Origin: an uncultured Cellvibrio sp. | GTDB taxonomy: Bacteria > Pseudomonadota > Gammaproteobacteria > Pseudomonadales > Cellvibrionaceae | NCBI GenBank assembly: GCA_946481095.1 | Contig: CAMLML010000064.1 | Coordinates: forward strand, 1 to 27,721 | DNA: 27,721 nt | Direction of reading: 5' to 3' | Shown: one piece after another, positions 1 to 8,687 of the stretch | Numbering within the stretch: the first letter of the stretch is position 1 | How the letters are laid out: each line of letters begins with the position of its first letter | The notes under the pieces: model-generated | Seen by the model: the letters and a program-made list of their open reading frames with translations, nothing else | What the model was told of the DNA's origin: nothing | Databases searched by the model: none | Made by a program: the position numbers and the translations under genes

Positions 1-1213
1 CTTCATGCAACAGATTTTCAGGAACAATCAGGTCCAATAATTTTTTACCTATAGTTTCTGTACTGGAGTAGCCAAAAATTTCTTCAGCGCCTTTATTCCA
101 CGAAGTAATAGTGCCATCCAGTGTTTTGCCGATAATGCCATCATGTGTGCTTTCTACAATGGATGCCAGTGCAGATTGTTGGGCTGCAATTTTTTGTTTT
201 GCCTGTCGATTGCTACCTAGAATGGTTGCAAGTAATCCGAGTAGAAATGAAATCAATCCACCAACAGTGTATAGATCCCTGATTTTAATCGGTGACAGAG
301 CATATAAGAGTGCGGGTTTTGCTGTGATATCAAATTGCCATGTGCGACCATAAATCATTCGTGTCACACTGTGTGTGTGTAATGTGTGCAAAGAGACACG
401 GGATTTATTTTGTTCGCTATTATAAAAATTGACAGGATTTTGTAAGTCGCCTGTGTCGGTTAATTTGAGTTGATAGAAGTTGTCATCAACATTCAGTGTA
501 TCCAGAATATCCTGCATGGACAGGGGAGCGAACACCCAACCAATAGCTTGCTGCCAGCGTTCATTTTCATCAAGTGGTACAGTCCAGGATGAATAAACTG
601 CCAATAAGATTAAAAAAGATTGCTGGGATTCATTGTGATTTTGAACCAGTGTAATGGGCGCTGTAATTTGTACCTGGCCCGTTGTTATCGCGGTTTCAGC
701 TGCATCACGTCTGAATTTTTCTGAATTGATATCCAGGCCTATAGCAAGTTGGTTGGGCGCCTGGGGTTCTATATATTGAATGACATAACGTTCGTTTTGA
801 TGGGGTGTTAACTGCTGGATTGTAAAATCCGGCTGATCATCAGCTCGCGCTTGTTGAAGAAAAAGTTTTTCGTTGGATACGGGAACCCGTCGTATAAAGC
901 CAAAACCTTTTGCACCGGAAAATTCTCTTTGATAGTCGCGTGTTAATGTGTAGAGGCGGAAATTTTTTCTGGACAGCTGATCAGCAGTGCCAAGCACAAA
1001 TCCTCTGGCCCCGCGCAATCCATATTCGTAGAGATTGAGGCGCTTTGATGTTTCATGTGCCAATCTTTCTGCTTCCTTGACCAGATTATTCTGTGCAATC
1101 AACTGATATTCATGCTCAACCCTTTCGGCCACAATCAATGTCAGGATCATACCCAGCAGCATGGAAGTGAATCCCCATACCAGAGGTAATTTGGCTGACC
1201 TGGATAAATTCAT
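1..1213 (-). CDS. CHASE-PAS membrane sensor protein, C-terminus beyond window
   Basis: Reading the minus strand from ATG 1213 gives 404 uninterrupted codons running off the left edge. Residues about 10-30 form a membrane helix. Residues about 65-260 look like a periplasmic CHASE domain, including the KGFGFIRRVP stretch at 102-111 that is typical of that family. A second membrane helix lies at about 313-333. A PAS domain starts at about 348 (SIVESTHDGIIGKTLDG, then SWNKGAEEIFGYSS). CHASE-PAS proteins of this layout normally continue into a GGDEF/EAL or histidine-kinase output domain; which one cannot be seen. An in-frame stop lies 14 codons upstream of ATG 1213 and no other start is available between them. 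The start overlaps the stop of a small upstream reading frame by ATGA. The ligand is unknown. Confidence 0.88.
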   Translation of the reverse strand, partial: MNLSRSAKLPLVWGFTSMLLGMILTLIVAERVEHEYQLIAQNNLVKEAERLAHETSKRLNLYEYGLRGARGFVLGTADQLSRKNFRLYTLTRDYQREFSGAKGFGFIRRVPVSNEKLFLQQARADDQPDFTIQQLTPHQNERYVIQYIEPQAPNQLAIGLDINSEKFRRDAAETAITTGQVQITAPITLVQNHNESQQSFLILLAVYSSWTVPLDENERWQQAIGWVFAPLSMQDILDTLNVDDNFYQLKLTDTGDLQNPVNFYNSEQNKSRVSLHTLHTHSVTRMIYGRTWQFDITAKPALLYALSPIKIRDLYTVGGLISFLLGLLATILGSNRQAKQKIAAQQSALASIVESTHDGIIGKTLDGTITSWNKGAEEIFGYSSTETIGKKLLDLIVPENLLHE

Positions 1214-1416
1214 ATAGCGTTGGGAAGCCTTGTCGGGTATTGCGAAATTTCTTTAACTTTAGCAGTTGACCCTGCCTTATCAAGCAGGGCATTGATATTG
1301 AGACCTGAATCAGAGTTTGGATAATCCAGTTGCACAAAGGTTGACATTTCACTAACCCAGGGGTTAGGTTTACGCAAAATTTTAACAATAAACTTTTTAA
1401 AAATTTCGGTCACCAA
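1210..1416 (-). CDS. possible small protein upstream of the CHASE sensor, ATGA-coupled
   Basis: A 68-codon frame could begin at TTG 1416 or GTG 1413 and ends in a TGA overlapping the ATG of the CHASE sensor, an arrangement often used for translational coupling. The product would be a soluble, slightly basic peptide starting VTEIFKKF with no motif I recognise. There is no convincing ribosome-binding site and the start is not ATG. It may simply be the leader region of the sensor gene; the exact ATGA overlap is the main argument for it. Confidence 0.27.
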   Translation of the reverse strand: MVTEIFKKFIVKILRKPNPWVSEMSTFVQLDYPNSDSGLNINALLDKAGSTAKVKEISQYPTRLPNAI

Positions 1417-1432
1417 TAATCAAAAACTAATT

Positions 1433-1450
1433 ACCGAGGGTTTCACTATG
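1433..1450 (+). promoter_or_regulatory. ribosome-binding region of the pectate lyase gene
   Basis: ACCGAGGGTTTCACTATG contains a GAGGG Shine-Dalgarno core 7 bases before the ATG. The same 18 bases occur with one change (T to C) at 11912-11929 before the PilZ gene. It fixes the lyase start at 1448. Confidence 0.7.
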
Positions 1451-3202
1451 TGCAAAAAGATTTTGTCAGCCGTCACTCTGGCGCTGGCTTCCATGTCTGT
1501 TTCGTCGTTTGTTTCTGCGGCAGTCACTATTCAGGAAAATGATCCCGGATTTTGTAGTTATGACGGTGTAATTTCGACAGCCAATAGTGGTTACACTGGC
1601 GCAGGTTATGTCGATATTAATAATTCCGGCGGGCAGGGCATTAGTTACCAGATCAGCGTTCCTGTTGCAGGCAGTTATGCAGTCAGTTTTCGTTATGCCA
1701 ATACAGGTTCAACCAGTGCAGGTCTGACCGTTAATGGTTCATCCGGCAGTTTGTCATTTCCCCGTACAGCATCCTTGTCAACTTGGAGCAGTGTTACCAA
1801 AAACGTAAATTTGGTTGCAGGTGTCAATCAATTACGAATTCGTGCAACAGGTTCCCAGGCAATTGCCAATATTGATTCCATGAGTGTGAGTGGAAATGCA
1901 GTGGCCAGTAATTGTGGTGTTACACCAGGCAGTTCTTCATCAATTTCCAGCAGCTCTTCCAGTAGAAGTTCTTCGGCTGTTGCCTCAAGTACATCCGATA
2001 TAGTGTCGTCAACTTCGGTGCAATCTTCTTCCAGTCGAATTTCCAGCAGTATTTCTTCCAGCAGAAGTTCATCAATAGCAGTTGTCAGTTCATCGGTTTC
2101 TTCTTCTGTATCATCCAGTCGTTCTTCGAGTTCAAGTCGTTCTTCTTCGAGTGCAATTGTCAGTGAAGTGCCGAACTTTACTATGACGGGGTTTGCGGAT
2201 GTGTCCGCATTGGGTGTTCCTACAACTACCGGTGGAGCAGGTGGTGAAGTTGTCAGGGTAACGACTTTTGAACAGTTGCAACAATATGTCACTGCAGTTG
2301 CACCTTATGTGATTCAGGTAGAAGGCGCCATTCAACCACCTACCGGTTATGTAAAATTAAATGTTGCTTCAAATAAAACCATTGTCGGTGTTGGTAATAC
2401 TGCAACACTGAGACAGCTTGGTTTCCGTGTAGGGGGTATTGTGGGTTGCTCTGATGCTTACAACTCCAATACAGCTTACGTATCCAATGTCATTATTCGC
2501 AATTTAACCTTCCGTGATGTTTATGATGCAGGTTCAAATCCGGATGCTGATGCGGTAACAGTAGAATGTTTTTCTCACCATGTGTGGGTAGATCACAATA
2601 CTTTTATTTACAGTGCACCTAACTCAAGTTTGGCAGGGCGAATTGATGGCGCAGTTGATGTAAAACGCGGCGCTGATTGGGTAACTGTTTCCTGGAATCA
2701 TTTTTACCAATACAACAAAACCATGTTGGTAGGCCATGTTGACAGTAATGCTGTTCAGGATTCAGGACGTTTACATGCTACTTATCATCATAATTATTTT
2801 GAAAATACTTATCAGCGTCATCCACGCGTTCGTTTTGGTAAAGCACATATTTTCAATAATTATTTCTTCAATGATAAAACCGGCCCGCATCGCCAAATTT
2901 CTTATATTGCTTTGGCAGGCCCCGAGGCTGAGCTTTATCTGGAAGCCAATAATATTTTGGTAGACAGTGGTGAATTGTATGTTGTCAGTGAAGACAGTGA
3001 GCAAAGTTCCAAAGTGACATTTACCAGTGACAATATAGTGAAATTGTTTAGCCCCACTGCCGAGTGGTTGTTGCATGTGAACAATGGTTTGGCATTTGAT
3101 CCGTCTGATTATTATCAGTACAGCATCAATAGCGCAGCATCATTGCCAACATTGGTGCCAGCTTATGCGGGTGCAGGTAAGTTGGATATCTTTAATGAGT
3201 AA
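1448..3202 (+). CDS. secreted modular pectate lyase: CBM35-like module, serine linker, PL1 domain
   Basis: The 584-residue product begins with a Sec signal peptide (about 1-25). Residues about 26-155 form a beta-rich carbohydrate-binding module resembling CBM35/CBM6. Residues about 160-238 are a linker made almost entirely of serine with a few Arg, Val and Ala, the hallmark of Cellvibrio-type secreted enzymes. Residues about 243-584 are a polysaccharide lyase family 1 parallel beta-helix. The PL1 signatures are VWVDHNTF (379-386), DVKRGADWVTVSWNHF (404-419) and the RxPxxR box RHPRVR (457-462), whose first Arg corresponds to the catalytic base of PL1 enzymes. Expected reaction: beta-elimination of polygalacturonate outside the cell, calcium dependent. 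It is transcribed alone, between a sensor gene on the other strand and a terminator hairpin. The exact CBM family is less certain than the PL1 call. Confidence 0.95.
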   Translation: MCKKILSAVTLALASMSVSSFVSAAVTIQENDPGFCSYDGVISTANSGYTGAGYVDINNSGGQGISYQISVPVAGSYAVSFRYANTGSTSAGLTVNGSSGSLSFPRTASLSTWSSVTKNVNLVAGVNQLRIRATGSQAIANIDSMSVSGNAVASNCGVTPGSSSSISSSSSSRSSSAVASSTSDIVSSTSVQSSSSRISSSISSSRSSSIAVVSSSVSSSVSSSRSSSSSRSSSSAIVSEVPNFTMTGFADVSALGVPTTTGGAGGEVVRVTTFEQLQQYVTAVAPYVIQVEGAIQPPTGYVKLNVASNKTIVGVGNTATLRQLGFRVGGIVGCSDAYNSNTAYVSNVIIRNLTFRDVYDAGSNPDADAVTVECFSHHVWVDHNTFIYSAPNSSLAGRIDGAVDVKRGADWVTVSWNHFYQYNKTMLVGHVDSNAVQDSGRLHATYHHNYFENTYQRHPRVRFGKAHIFNNYFFNDKTGPHRQISYIALAGPEAELYLEANNILVDSGELYVVSEDSEQSSKVTFTSDNIVKLFSPTAEWLLHVNNGLAFDPSDYYQYSINSAASLPTLVPAYAGAGKLDIFNE

Positions 3203-3227
3203 TGTTTGACAGCAAATTGTTTGCATT

Positions 3228-3255
3228 AACTACGCCGGCTTATGCCGGCGTAGTT
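3228..3255. terminator. perfect 12-bp hairpin between the convergent pectate lyase and glgA genes
   Basis: AACTACGCCGGC (3228-3239) pairs perfectly with GCCGGCGTAGTT (3244-3255) around the loop TTAT. The hairpin lies 25 bases after the lyase stop and contains the last codons and stop codon of glgA, so it probably terminates both transcripts. There is no long T run, so it may act with Rho or by RNA stabilisation. Confidence 0.65.
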
Positions 3256-4706
3256 GTATCAGAGTCAACCAAAAGTGATTCATAAAGCGCTTTATATTTC
3301 AATGCACTTTTTTCCCAGGATGAATCGCGGCGCATGGCGTTTTGTTGAAGTTGTTTAAAAAAAGCCGGTTGTTGATAGGCATCCAATGCGCGACAAATAG
3401 CATGGTGTAATTCAATTGCGGTTGGTTTATTAAAAACAAATCCATTTGTCTCTTCTGTTATTTGATTAACAGAGCACTCAAAAACTGTATCCTGTAATCC
3501 GCCAACAGCATGCACTATGGGCAAGGTGCCATAACGCAAACTGTAGAGCTGATTGAGTCCACAAGGTTCAAATAAAGACGGCATTAAAAACAAATCACAT
3601 CCGGCTTCAATTCGGTGTGCAAGCTCTTCGTTGTAACCAATTACGACAGAAACTTTTTTTGGATACTGCGTTGCGATATTTTTTAATGCTTTTTCATAGT
3701 GCGGAAACCCACTGCCCAGAAAAACCAATTGACATTCTTTGGTAAGCAGTAATGTCATTTGCGCCAAAATTAAATCAACTCCTTTTTGGTCAACCAATCG
3801 TCCGACAAAACCTAATAAAGGAACATCGTCTTTAATATCAAGCCCTAGTTGTTGTTGTAACTCCAGTTTATTTTTTGTCTTTCCAGACAAACTTCTTCGG
3901 TTAAATTTATGCAATAGATGTTTATCAGCATTCGGATTCCATTCGTCAGTGTCTATGCCGTTTAAAATTCCGTGTAAGTCTTTTTGACGATAACGCATTA
4001 ATCCATCAAGACCATTACCAAACTCAGGAGTTTGAATTTCATTGGCATAGCTGGGGCTGACGGTGGTGATTTTTTGTGAGAAGTTTAATCCGCCTTTGAT
4101 AAATGACATCTGGCCATAAAACTCCAGTTTTTCATGATGCCAAAATAAATCGGGTAAATTTAATTCTGCAAAAGCCTGATATGAAAATAATCCGCGATAA
4201 GCCAAATTGTGAATAGTAAAAACACAAGCGGGTGAATTTTTTTGTTCAGATAAAAACGCAGGCACCAAACCTGTTTGCCAATCATTACAGTGCACTATAT
4301 CAACAGGCCAGTTTAACCCTGCCTGATTCAGTGCTATGGACTCGATTGCTCGTGCAAACCAGAAGAATCGCCAATGATTATCCGGCCAATCACTGCCATC
4401 GGGTCCACAGTAGGGGTTACCTTGCCTTTCCGAAAATTCTTCGATATTAACCAGTATGACTTTTACACGCGTGCCGGGTAAGCGTGTCTGCTGCAGAATA
4501 ATCTCCCGACCCAAAATAGAAATTGTCGATAACGTTTTTAATTCAATTTTTTCTGCTTGTGATAACACACTGGCGTAAGCAGGCAATACAATTTTGACGT
4601 CTATATTTAGTTTTAATAAAGCACGCGGCAAACTGGCAGCGACATCTGCCAAACCGCCGGTTTTGATTAATGGATAGGCTTCACTGGTTGCAAACAGTAT
4701 GTTCAT
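3240..4706 (-). CDS. glgA: glycogen synthase (ADP-glucose), GT5
   Basis: The 488-residue product transfers glucose from ADP-glucose to the non-reducing end of glycogen chains in the cytoplasm. The ADP-glucose-binding KTGGL starts at Lys15, as in E. coli GlgA. Other family marks are KGGLNFSQKITTVSPSYA, NGIDTDEWNP, GFVGRLVDQKG and the catalytic EPCGLNQLYSLRYGTLP. The frame stays open 12 codons upstream, but ATG 4706 is preferred: it gives the standard MNILFATSEAYPLIKTGG start and has GAGGGG about 11 bases upstream. That Shine-Dalgarno core is supplied by a palindromic repeat lying against the start. It follows glgB on the same strand, 182 bases away across a pair of palindromic repeats. Confidence 0.97.
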   Translation of the reverse strand: MNILFATSEAYPLIKTGGLADVAASLPRALLKLNIDVKIVLPAYASVLSQAEKIELKTLSTISILGREIILQQTRLPGTRVKVILVNIEEFSERQGNPYCGPDGSDWPDNHWRFFWFARAIESIALNQAGLNWPVDIVHCNDWQTGLVPAFLSEQKNSPACVFTIHNLAYRGLFSYQAFAELNLPDLFWHHEKLEFYGQMSFIKGGLNFSQKITTVSPSYANEIQTPEFGNGLDGLMRYRQKDLHGILNGIDTDEWNPNADKHLLHKFNRRSLSGKTKNKLELQQQLGLDIKDDVPLLGFVGRLVDQKGVDLILAQMTLLLTKECQLVFLGSGFPHYEKALKNIATQYPKKVSVVIGYNEELAHRIEAGCDLFLMPSLFEPCGLNQLYSLRYGTLPIVHAVGGLQDTVFECSVNQITEETNGFVFNKPTAIELHHAICRALDAYQQPAFFKQLQQNAMRRDSSWEKSALKYKALYESLLVDSDTTTPA

Positions 4707-4716
4707 AAAGTTTTTT

Positions 4717-4754
4717 CCCCTCTCCCCAACCCTCTCCCACAAGGGGAGAGGGGG
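4717..4754. repeat. REP-like palindrome, CCCTCTCCC family, copy A
   Basis: CCCTCTCCC and GGGGAGAGGG arms flank a short loop, preceded by CCCCTCTCCCCAA. It is the inverted partner of the copy at 4853-4886. It touches the glgA start region and supplies its GAGGGG. Similar CCCTCACCCTAACCCTCTCCC elements are widespread in proteobacterial intergenic DNA. Confidence 0.75.
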
Positions 4755-4852
4755 CTGTCACTGCCACAAGAAGAATATGTAATTAATGTAAGTGTAAATT
4801 TCTTTTTAAGTACTCTATATTCGCCATTGGGTTTATCCCATTCGTGCCAATT

Positions 4853-4886
4853 CCCCTCTCCCTCAGGGAGAGGGTTAGGGTGAGGG
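4853..4886. repeat. REP-like palindrome, CCCTCTCCC family, copy B
   Basis: CCCCTCTCCC TCA GGGAGAGGG followed by TTAGGGTGAGGG. Its reverse complement aligns with the copy at 4717-4754, so the two form an inverted pair about 98 bases apart between glgB and glgA. It ends two bases before the glgB stop codon. Confidence 0.75.
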
Positions 4887-4888
4887 CT

Positions 4889-7087
4889 TTACAACGCAAT
4901 AATCAAACCCGCCAAAGGCGGCAATGTAATTTCAATCGAGTAAGGATGATTCATCCAGGGGATATCTTGTGTGTATAAACCGTCTGCATTACCCAAATTA
5001 CTGCCGCCATAAAACGTAGAATCAGAATTAAATAATTCTTTATATTGTCCGGCAACAGGAACACCTACGCGATAAGCGTGACGGGGTAAAGGCGTAAAAT
5101 TTAATAACACAATGACAAAGCCGGTATCATTTTTTCGAATGTAACTGATAATGGATTGCGTGCTGTCATGACAATCCAGCCATTCGAATCCATTCCATTC
5201 AAAACTGCGCTCATGCAGTTCAGGGCGATTTTTATAAAGATGATTCAAATCTTTTACTGCGTCATGAATGCCGCGATGCGGGGCATAATCCAATAAATGC
5301 CAATCCAGACTACGATGATGTGACCATTCACTCCACTGTGCAAATTCGCTGCCCATGAATAATAATTTGGTGCCGGGATAAGTGAACATATAAGTGTAAA
5401 GCAAACGCAAGTTGGCAAATTTTTGCCAATCATCACCCGGCATTTTTCCGATCATACTGCCTTTACCATGAACAACTTCATCATGTGAAAATGGCAATAC
5501 AAAATTTTCGGTAAATGCGTACATCATGCCAAAGGTTAATTGATTGTGATGATACTGACGGTGAATAGGATCTTTGGTCATGTAAGTCAAGGTGTCGTGC
5601 ATCCAGCCCATATTCCATTTCATAGTGAACCCCAAACCACCTAACCATGTTGGGCGAGTGACTTGAGGCCATGCTGTAGATTCTTCAGCTGTAATAATGA
5701 CTCCCGGGCAATGGCCATGGCAGAGTTCATTGAATTGGCGTAAAAAACTGATTGCATCCAGATTTTCATTTCCACCATATTGATTGGGCAGCCAATCGCC
5801 ATCTTCGCGTGAATAATCGAGATACAACATGGATGCAACTGCATCGACACGTAAACCATCAAGATGAAATTCTTTTAGCCAGAAAAGTGCATTGGCTAAT
5901 AAAAAATTTCGTACTTCACTGCGGCCATAATTATAAATCAATGTACCCCAGTCCCTGTGCTCACCCAAACGGGGATCTTCGTGTTCGTAAAGTGCAGTGC
6001 CATCAAATTTTGCCAGTGCATGGGCGTCTTTTGGAAAATGTGCAGGAACCCAATCAAGAATAATGCCGAGATTATGTTGATGTAAGTAATCAACAAAATA
6101 ACGAAAATCATCAGGGGTACCAAAACGACTGCTTGGAGCAAAATAACCGGTTGTCTGATAGCCCCATGAATCATCGAGCGGATGTTCACTCACAGGTAAA
6201 ATTTCAATATGGGTGAATCCCAGCGGTTTCACATAATCAACAATTTGATGAGCCAGCTCGCGATAATTTAAAAATTCATTTGCCCAACCACGTCGCCAGG
6301 AACCCAAATGTATTTCATAAACAGAGCAGGGGGATTTCAAAACATTTTTTGCTGCACGCGCTTGCATCCAGACAGCATCCCGCCATTCATAGCTGGATGT
6401 CGTCACTATCGCACTGGTTTGTGGTCGCATTTCGAAGGATTGTCCATAAGGATCCGCTTTTAAAAAAACATCACCTGTCTGGCGATTGCGAATTTCAAAT
6501 TTATACAAAGAGCCTGCGGTCAGTCCTGGAATAAATAACTCCCATAAACCGCTTCCACCACGTACTCGCATAGGGTGATGACGGCCATCCCATTCATTAA
6601 AATCGCCTACAACACTGATACGCTCGGCGTTAGGTGCCCAGGTTGCGAAAGTAACGCCTTTGACACCATCGATTTCACGTTCGTGTGCTCCCAACAATTG
6701 ATAAATGTTCCAATGTTGACCCTCATTAAATAAATGCACATCCAGATCGCCCAATATTGGCGCAAAGGAGTAGGGGTCGTATTCAAAATGCTCCCGATTG
6801 TAGCGATCAAACCAGCGAACCTGATAACGGCTCTTGATGTATTTTTCAATTCCGCGCCACTCAAAAAAGTCAGTTCCTTCAATGCGTATCAATGCAAATT
6901 CTTGTTTTTGACAAACCAAAGTTGCGGCGCGGGCGCCGGGTAAATAAAGGCGCACCAGCGTATCGGCAGCAGAATCTGCTTTATTTCCCAAGGGATGCAT
7001 CCCCAGCACAGAAAAAGGATCATGATGAGTTGCATTAATAATGCGCAGAAGATTGTCGCTTAAAGGTTTGTCTACAGAAGCATTCAT
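4889..7087 (-). CDS. glgB: 1,4-alpha-glucan branching enzyme, GH13_9
   Basis: The 732-residue product makes the alpha-1,6 branches of glycogen. Two N-terminal beta-sandwich regions (about 20-110 and the CBM48 at about 130-230, with [20 protein letters not shown]) precede the GH13 barrel. Catalytic residues visible: nucleophile Asp415 in [11 protein letters not shown], acid/base Glu468 in [10 protein letters not shown], and Asp536 in [11 protein letters not shown]. The length matches E. coli GlgB closely. The start [12 protein letters not shown] is chosen because the family sequence [12 protein letters not shown] follows about 20 residues later; the ribosome-binding site is weak. It is first in a minus-strand glgB-glgA pair that diverges from glgC. 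Confidence 0.97.
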   Translation of the reverse strand: MNASVDKPLSDNLLRIINATHHDPFSVLGMHPLGNKADSAADTLVRLYLPGARAATLVCQKQEFALIRIEGTDFFEWRGIEKYIKSRYQVRWFDRYNREHFEYDPYSFAPILGDLDVHLFNEGQHWNIYQLLGAHEREIDGVKGVTFATWAPNAERISVVGDFNEWDGRHHPMRVRGGSGLWELFIPGLTAGSLYKFEIRNRQTGDVFLKADPYGQSFEMRPQTSAIVTTSSYEWRDAVWMQARAAKNVLKSPCSVYEIHLGSWRRGWANEFLNYRELAHQIVDYVKPLGFTHIEILPVSEHPLDDSWGYQTTGYFAPSSRFGTPDDFRYFVDYLHQHNLGIILDWVPAHFPKDAHALAKFDGTALYEHEDPRLGEHRDWGTLIYNYGRSEVRNFLLANALFWLKEFHLDGLRVDAVASMLYLDYSREDGDWLPNQYGGNENLDAISFLRQFNELCHGHCPGVIITAEESTAWPQVTRPTWLGGLGFTMKWNMGWMHDTLTYMTKDPIHRQYHHNQLTFGMMYAFTENFVLPFSHDEVVHGKGSMIGKMPGDDWQKFANLRLLYTYMFTYPGTKLLFMGSEFAQWSEWSHHRSLDWHLLDYAPHRGIHDAVKDLNHLYKNRPELHERSFEWNGFEWLDCHDSTQSIISYIRKNDTGFVIVLLNFTPLPRHAYRVGVPVAGQYKELFNSDSTFYGGSNLGNADGLYTQDIPWMNHPYSIEITLPPLAGLIIAL

Positions 7088-7421
7088 AGGTTTCTACTTT
7101 TTCAGTCAATTAAAGTGGCAGATAAAAGCACATTTTCAATAAAAATTTGATTTTTTTCATAATAATGTCTTCGAGCATGCACCAGTATAAGGCGCCATGC
7201 TACGACAGTTATAGCTGTTTGTACTAATCATGGTGTTTGCAGGTTTAATGCCAAACAAAATTTTACGGTGAGAAGTCTTTATCTAAACTTGTTTTCGCCA
7301 GTGCGCATTAGATTAGTGCAGATAGATTTCAATCTGTCGATCTTTGGCATTGTATTTGCTCAACAATAACCATTGTTTCATAACATTATTAAATAATCAG
7401 TTTCCATAAGGAATTTTTTTA
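7088..7421. promoter_or_regulatory. divergent control region between glgB and glgC, with an 8-2-8 inverted repeat
   Basis: These 334 bases hold no credible gene. They must contain the promoters of the glgBA and glgC-GH57-malQ-pilZ transcripts. The clearest structure is GATAGATT TC AATCTGTC at 7321-7338, an 8-2-8 inverted repeat with one mismatch, ending 83 bases before the glgC start; it could be an operator. AAGGAA at 7408-7413, eight bases before ATG 7422, is a good ribosome-binding site. I could not assign -35/-10 boxes with confidence on either strand. Confidence 0.45.
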
Positions 7422-8687
7422 ATGAGTCCACAACATTCCGGCCGTTTTGTTAGTCGTCTTACGCGAGAAACTCTTGCAGTAATTTTAGCAGGAGGTCGCG
7501 GTTCACGTTTGCATCAATTAACCAATTGGCGTGCAAAACCCGCTGTGCATTTTGGTGGAAAATTTCGCATCATCGATTTTCCTCTTTCAAATTGTGTTAA
7601 TTCGGGAATTCGTCGTATCAGTGTACTGACGCAATATATGTCGCATTCCCTTGATCGTCATATTCAACGTGGCTGGGGATTTCTCGGCGGAGAGCTTGGA
7701 GAATTTGTTGAATTGCTTCCTGCACAACAACGTCTTGGTGAAAATTGGTATGTAGGTACAGCGGATGCTGTATTGCAAAATCTCGATATTATTCGTCGCC
7801 ATAGTCCTGAGTATGTGTTGATTCTCGCGGGTGATCATATTTATAAAATGGATTATGGAACCATGATTGCGGCGCACGTTGAACACGGTGCCGATATCAC
7901 TGTTGGTTGTATTGAAGTGCCTATCGAAATTGCACACGCATTTGGTGTGATGGATGTGGATGCTGATCACCGCATCATAAAATTTTCTGAAAAACCAAAA
8001 AATCCGGAATCAATTCCCGGTAAACCGAATAAAGCATTGGCGTCCATGGGTATTTATGTTTTCAGCACAAAATCTTTATTTCGTGAATTAATGAAGGATA
8101 AAGAGAATCCGAATTCATCGCATGATTTTGGTAAAGACATAATTCCATCCATGATTAAAAGCAGCCGTGTCATGGCATTTCCGTTTTGTGATCCCGTGAG
8201 TGGCGGCGAAGCTTATTGGCGAGATGTTGGAACAGTGGATTCTTTGTGGGAAGCCAATCTGGAATTGGCTGATGTGAATCCCGAGTTGGATTTATATGAT
8301 GCTGCCTGGCCAATCTGGACAAACCAGGAGCAGGTTGCACCTGCAAAATTTGTTTTCGACGACGATGGTCGTCGCGGTTATGCAGTGGATTCTTTGATTG
8401 CAGGCGGTTGCATTATTTCAGGCTCATACGTTAAACACTCCATTTTATTTCCGCGTGTACGCGTGCATTCTTATTGTGAAATTGAAGATTCAGTTTTATT
8501 TCCCAGTGTCGTAGTTGGGCGCAATTGTAAAATTCGTCGCGCGTTGATTGATCGGCGATGCAAAATTCCCGAAGGCACTGTGATTGGTCACGACCCTGAT
8601 GCAGATAGAGCACGATTTCATGTATCACCTAAAGGTGTCGTGTTGGTAACACCTGATATGTTGGGACAGGATGATGTTTATGGCTAA
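7422..8687 (+). CDS. glgC: glucose-1-phosphate adenylyltransferase (ADP-glucose pyrophosphorylase)
   Basis: The 421-residue product makes ADP-glucose from glucose-1-phosphate and ATP, the committed step of glycogen synthesis. The nucleotidyltransferase domain shows LAGGRGSRL (22-30), [27 protein letters not shown] and [12 protein letters not shown]. The C-terminal third is a left-handed beta-helix (isoleucine-patch repeats such as [23 protein letters not shown]) that carries allosteric function in the family. The Shine-Dalgarno AAGGAA is well placed. It is first in a tightly packed operon: its last bases overlap the next gene. Confidence 0.97.
   Translation: MSPQHSGRFVSRLTRETLAVILAGGRGSRLHQLTNWRAKPAVHFGGKFRIIDFPLSNCVNSGIRRISVLTQYMSHSLDRHIQRGWGFLGGELGEFVELLPAQQRLGENWYVGTADAVLQNLDIIRRHSPEYVLILAGDHIYKMDYGTMIAAHVEHGADITVGCIEVPIEIAHAFGVMDVDADHRIIKFSEKPKNPESIPGKPNKALASMGIYVFSTKSLFRELMKDKENPNSSHDFGKDIIPSMIKSSRVMAFPFCDPVSGGEAYWRDVGTVDSLWEANLELADVNPELDLYDAAWPIWTNQEQVAPAKFVFDDDGRRGYAVDSLIAGGCIISGSYVKHSILFPRVRVHSYCEIEDSVLFPSVVVGRNCKIRRALIDRRCKIPEGTVIGHDPDADRARFHVSPKGVVLVTPDMLGQDDVYG

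Noticed and set aside
1828..2292. A long open frame on the minus strand across the pectate lyase
   Set aside because: It is the antisense of the serine-rich linker; TCN/AGY repeats read backwards give Glu/Leu-rich codons without stops. No ribosome-binding site or family match.
2736..3076. Shadow frames on both strands inside the PL1 domain
   Set aside because: They overlap a clearly coding, motif-rich frame and show no features of their own.
4707..4742. Longer N-terminus for GlgA starting at 4742
   Set aside because: The extra 12 codons are the palindromic repeat itself; ATG 4706 gives the canonical GlgA N-terminus.
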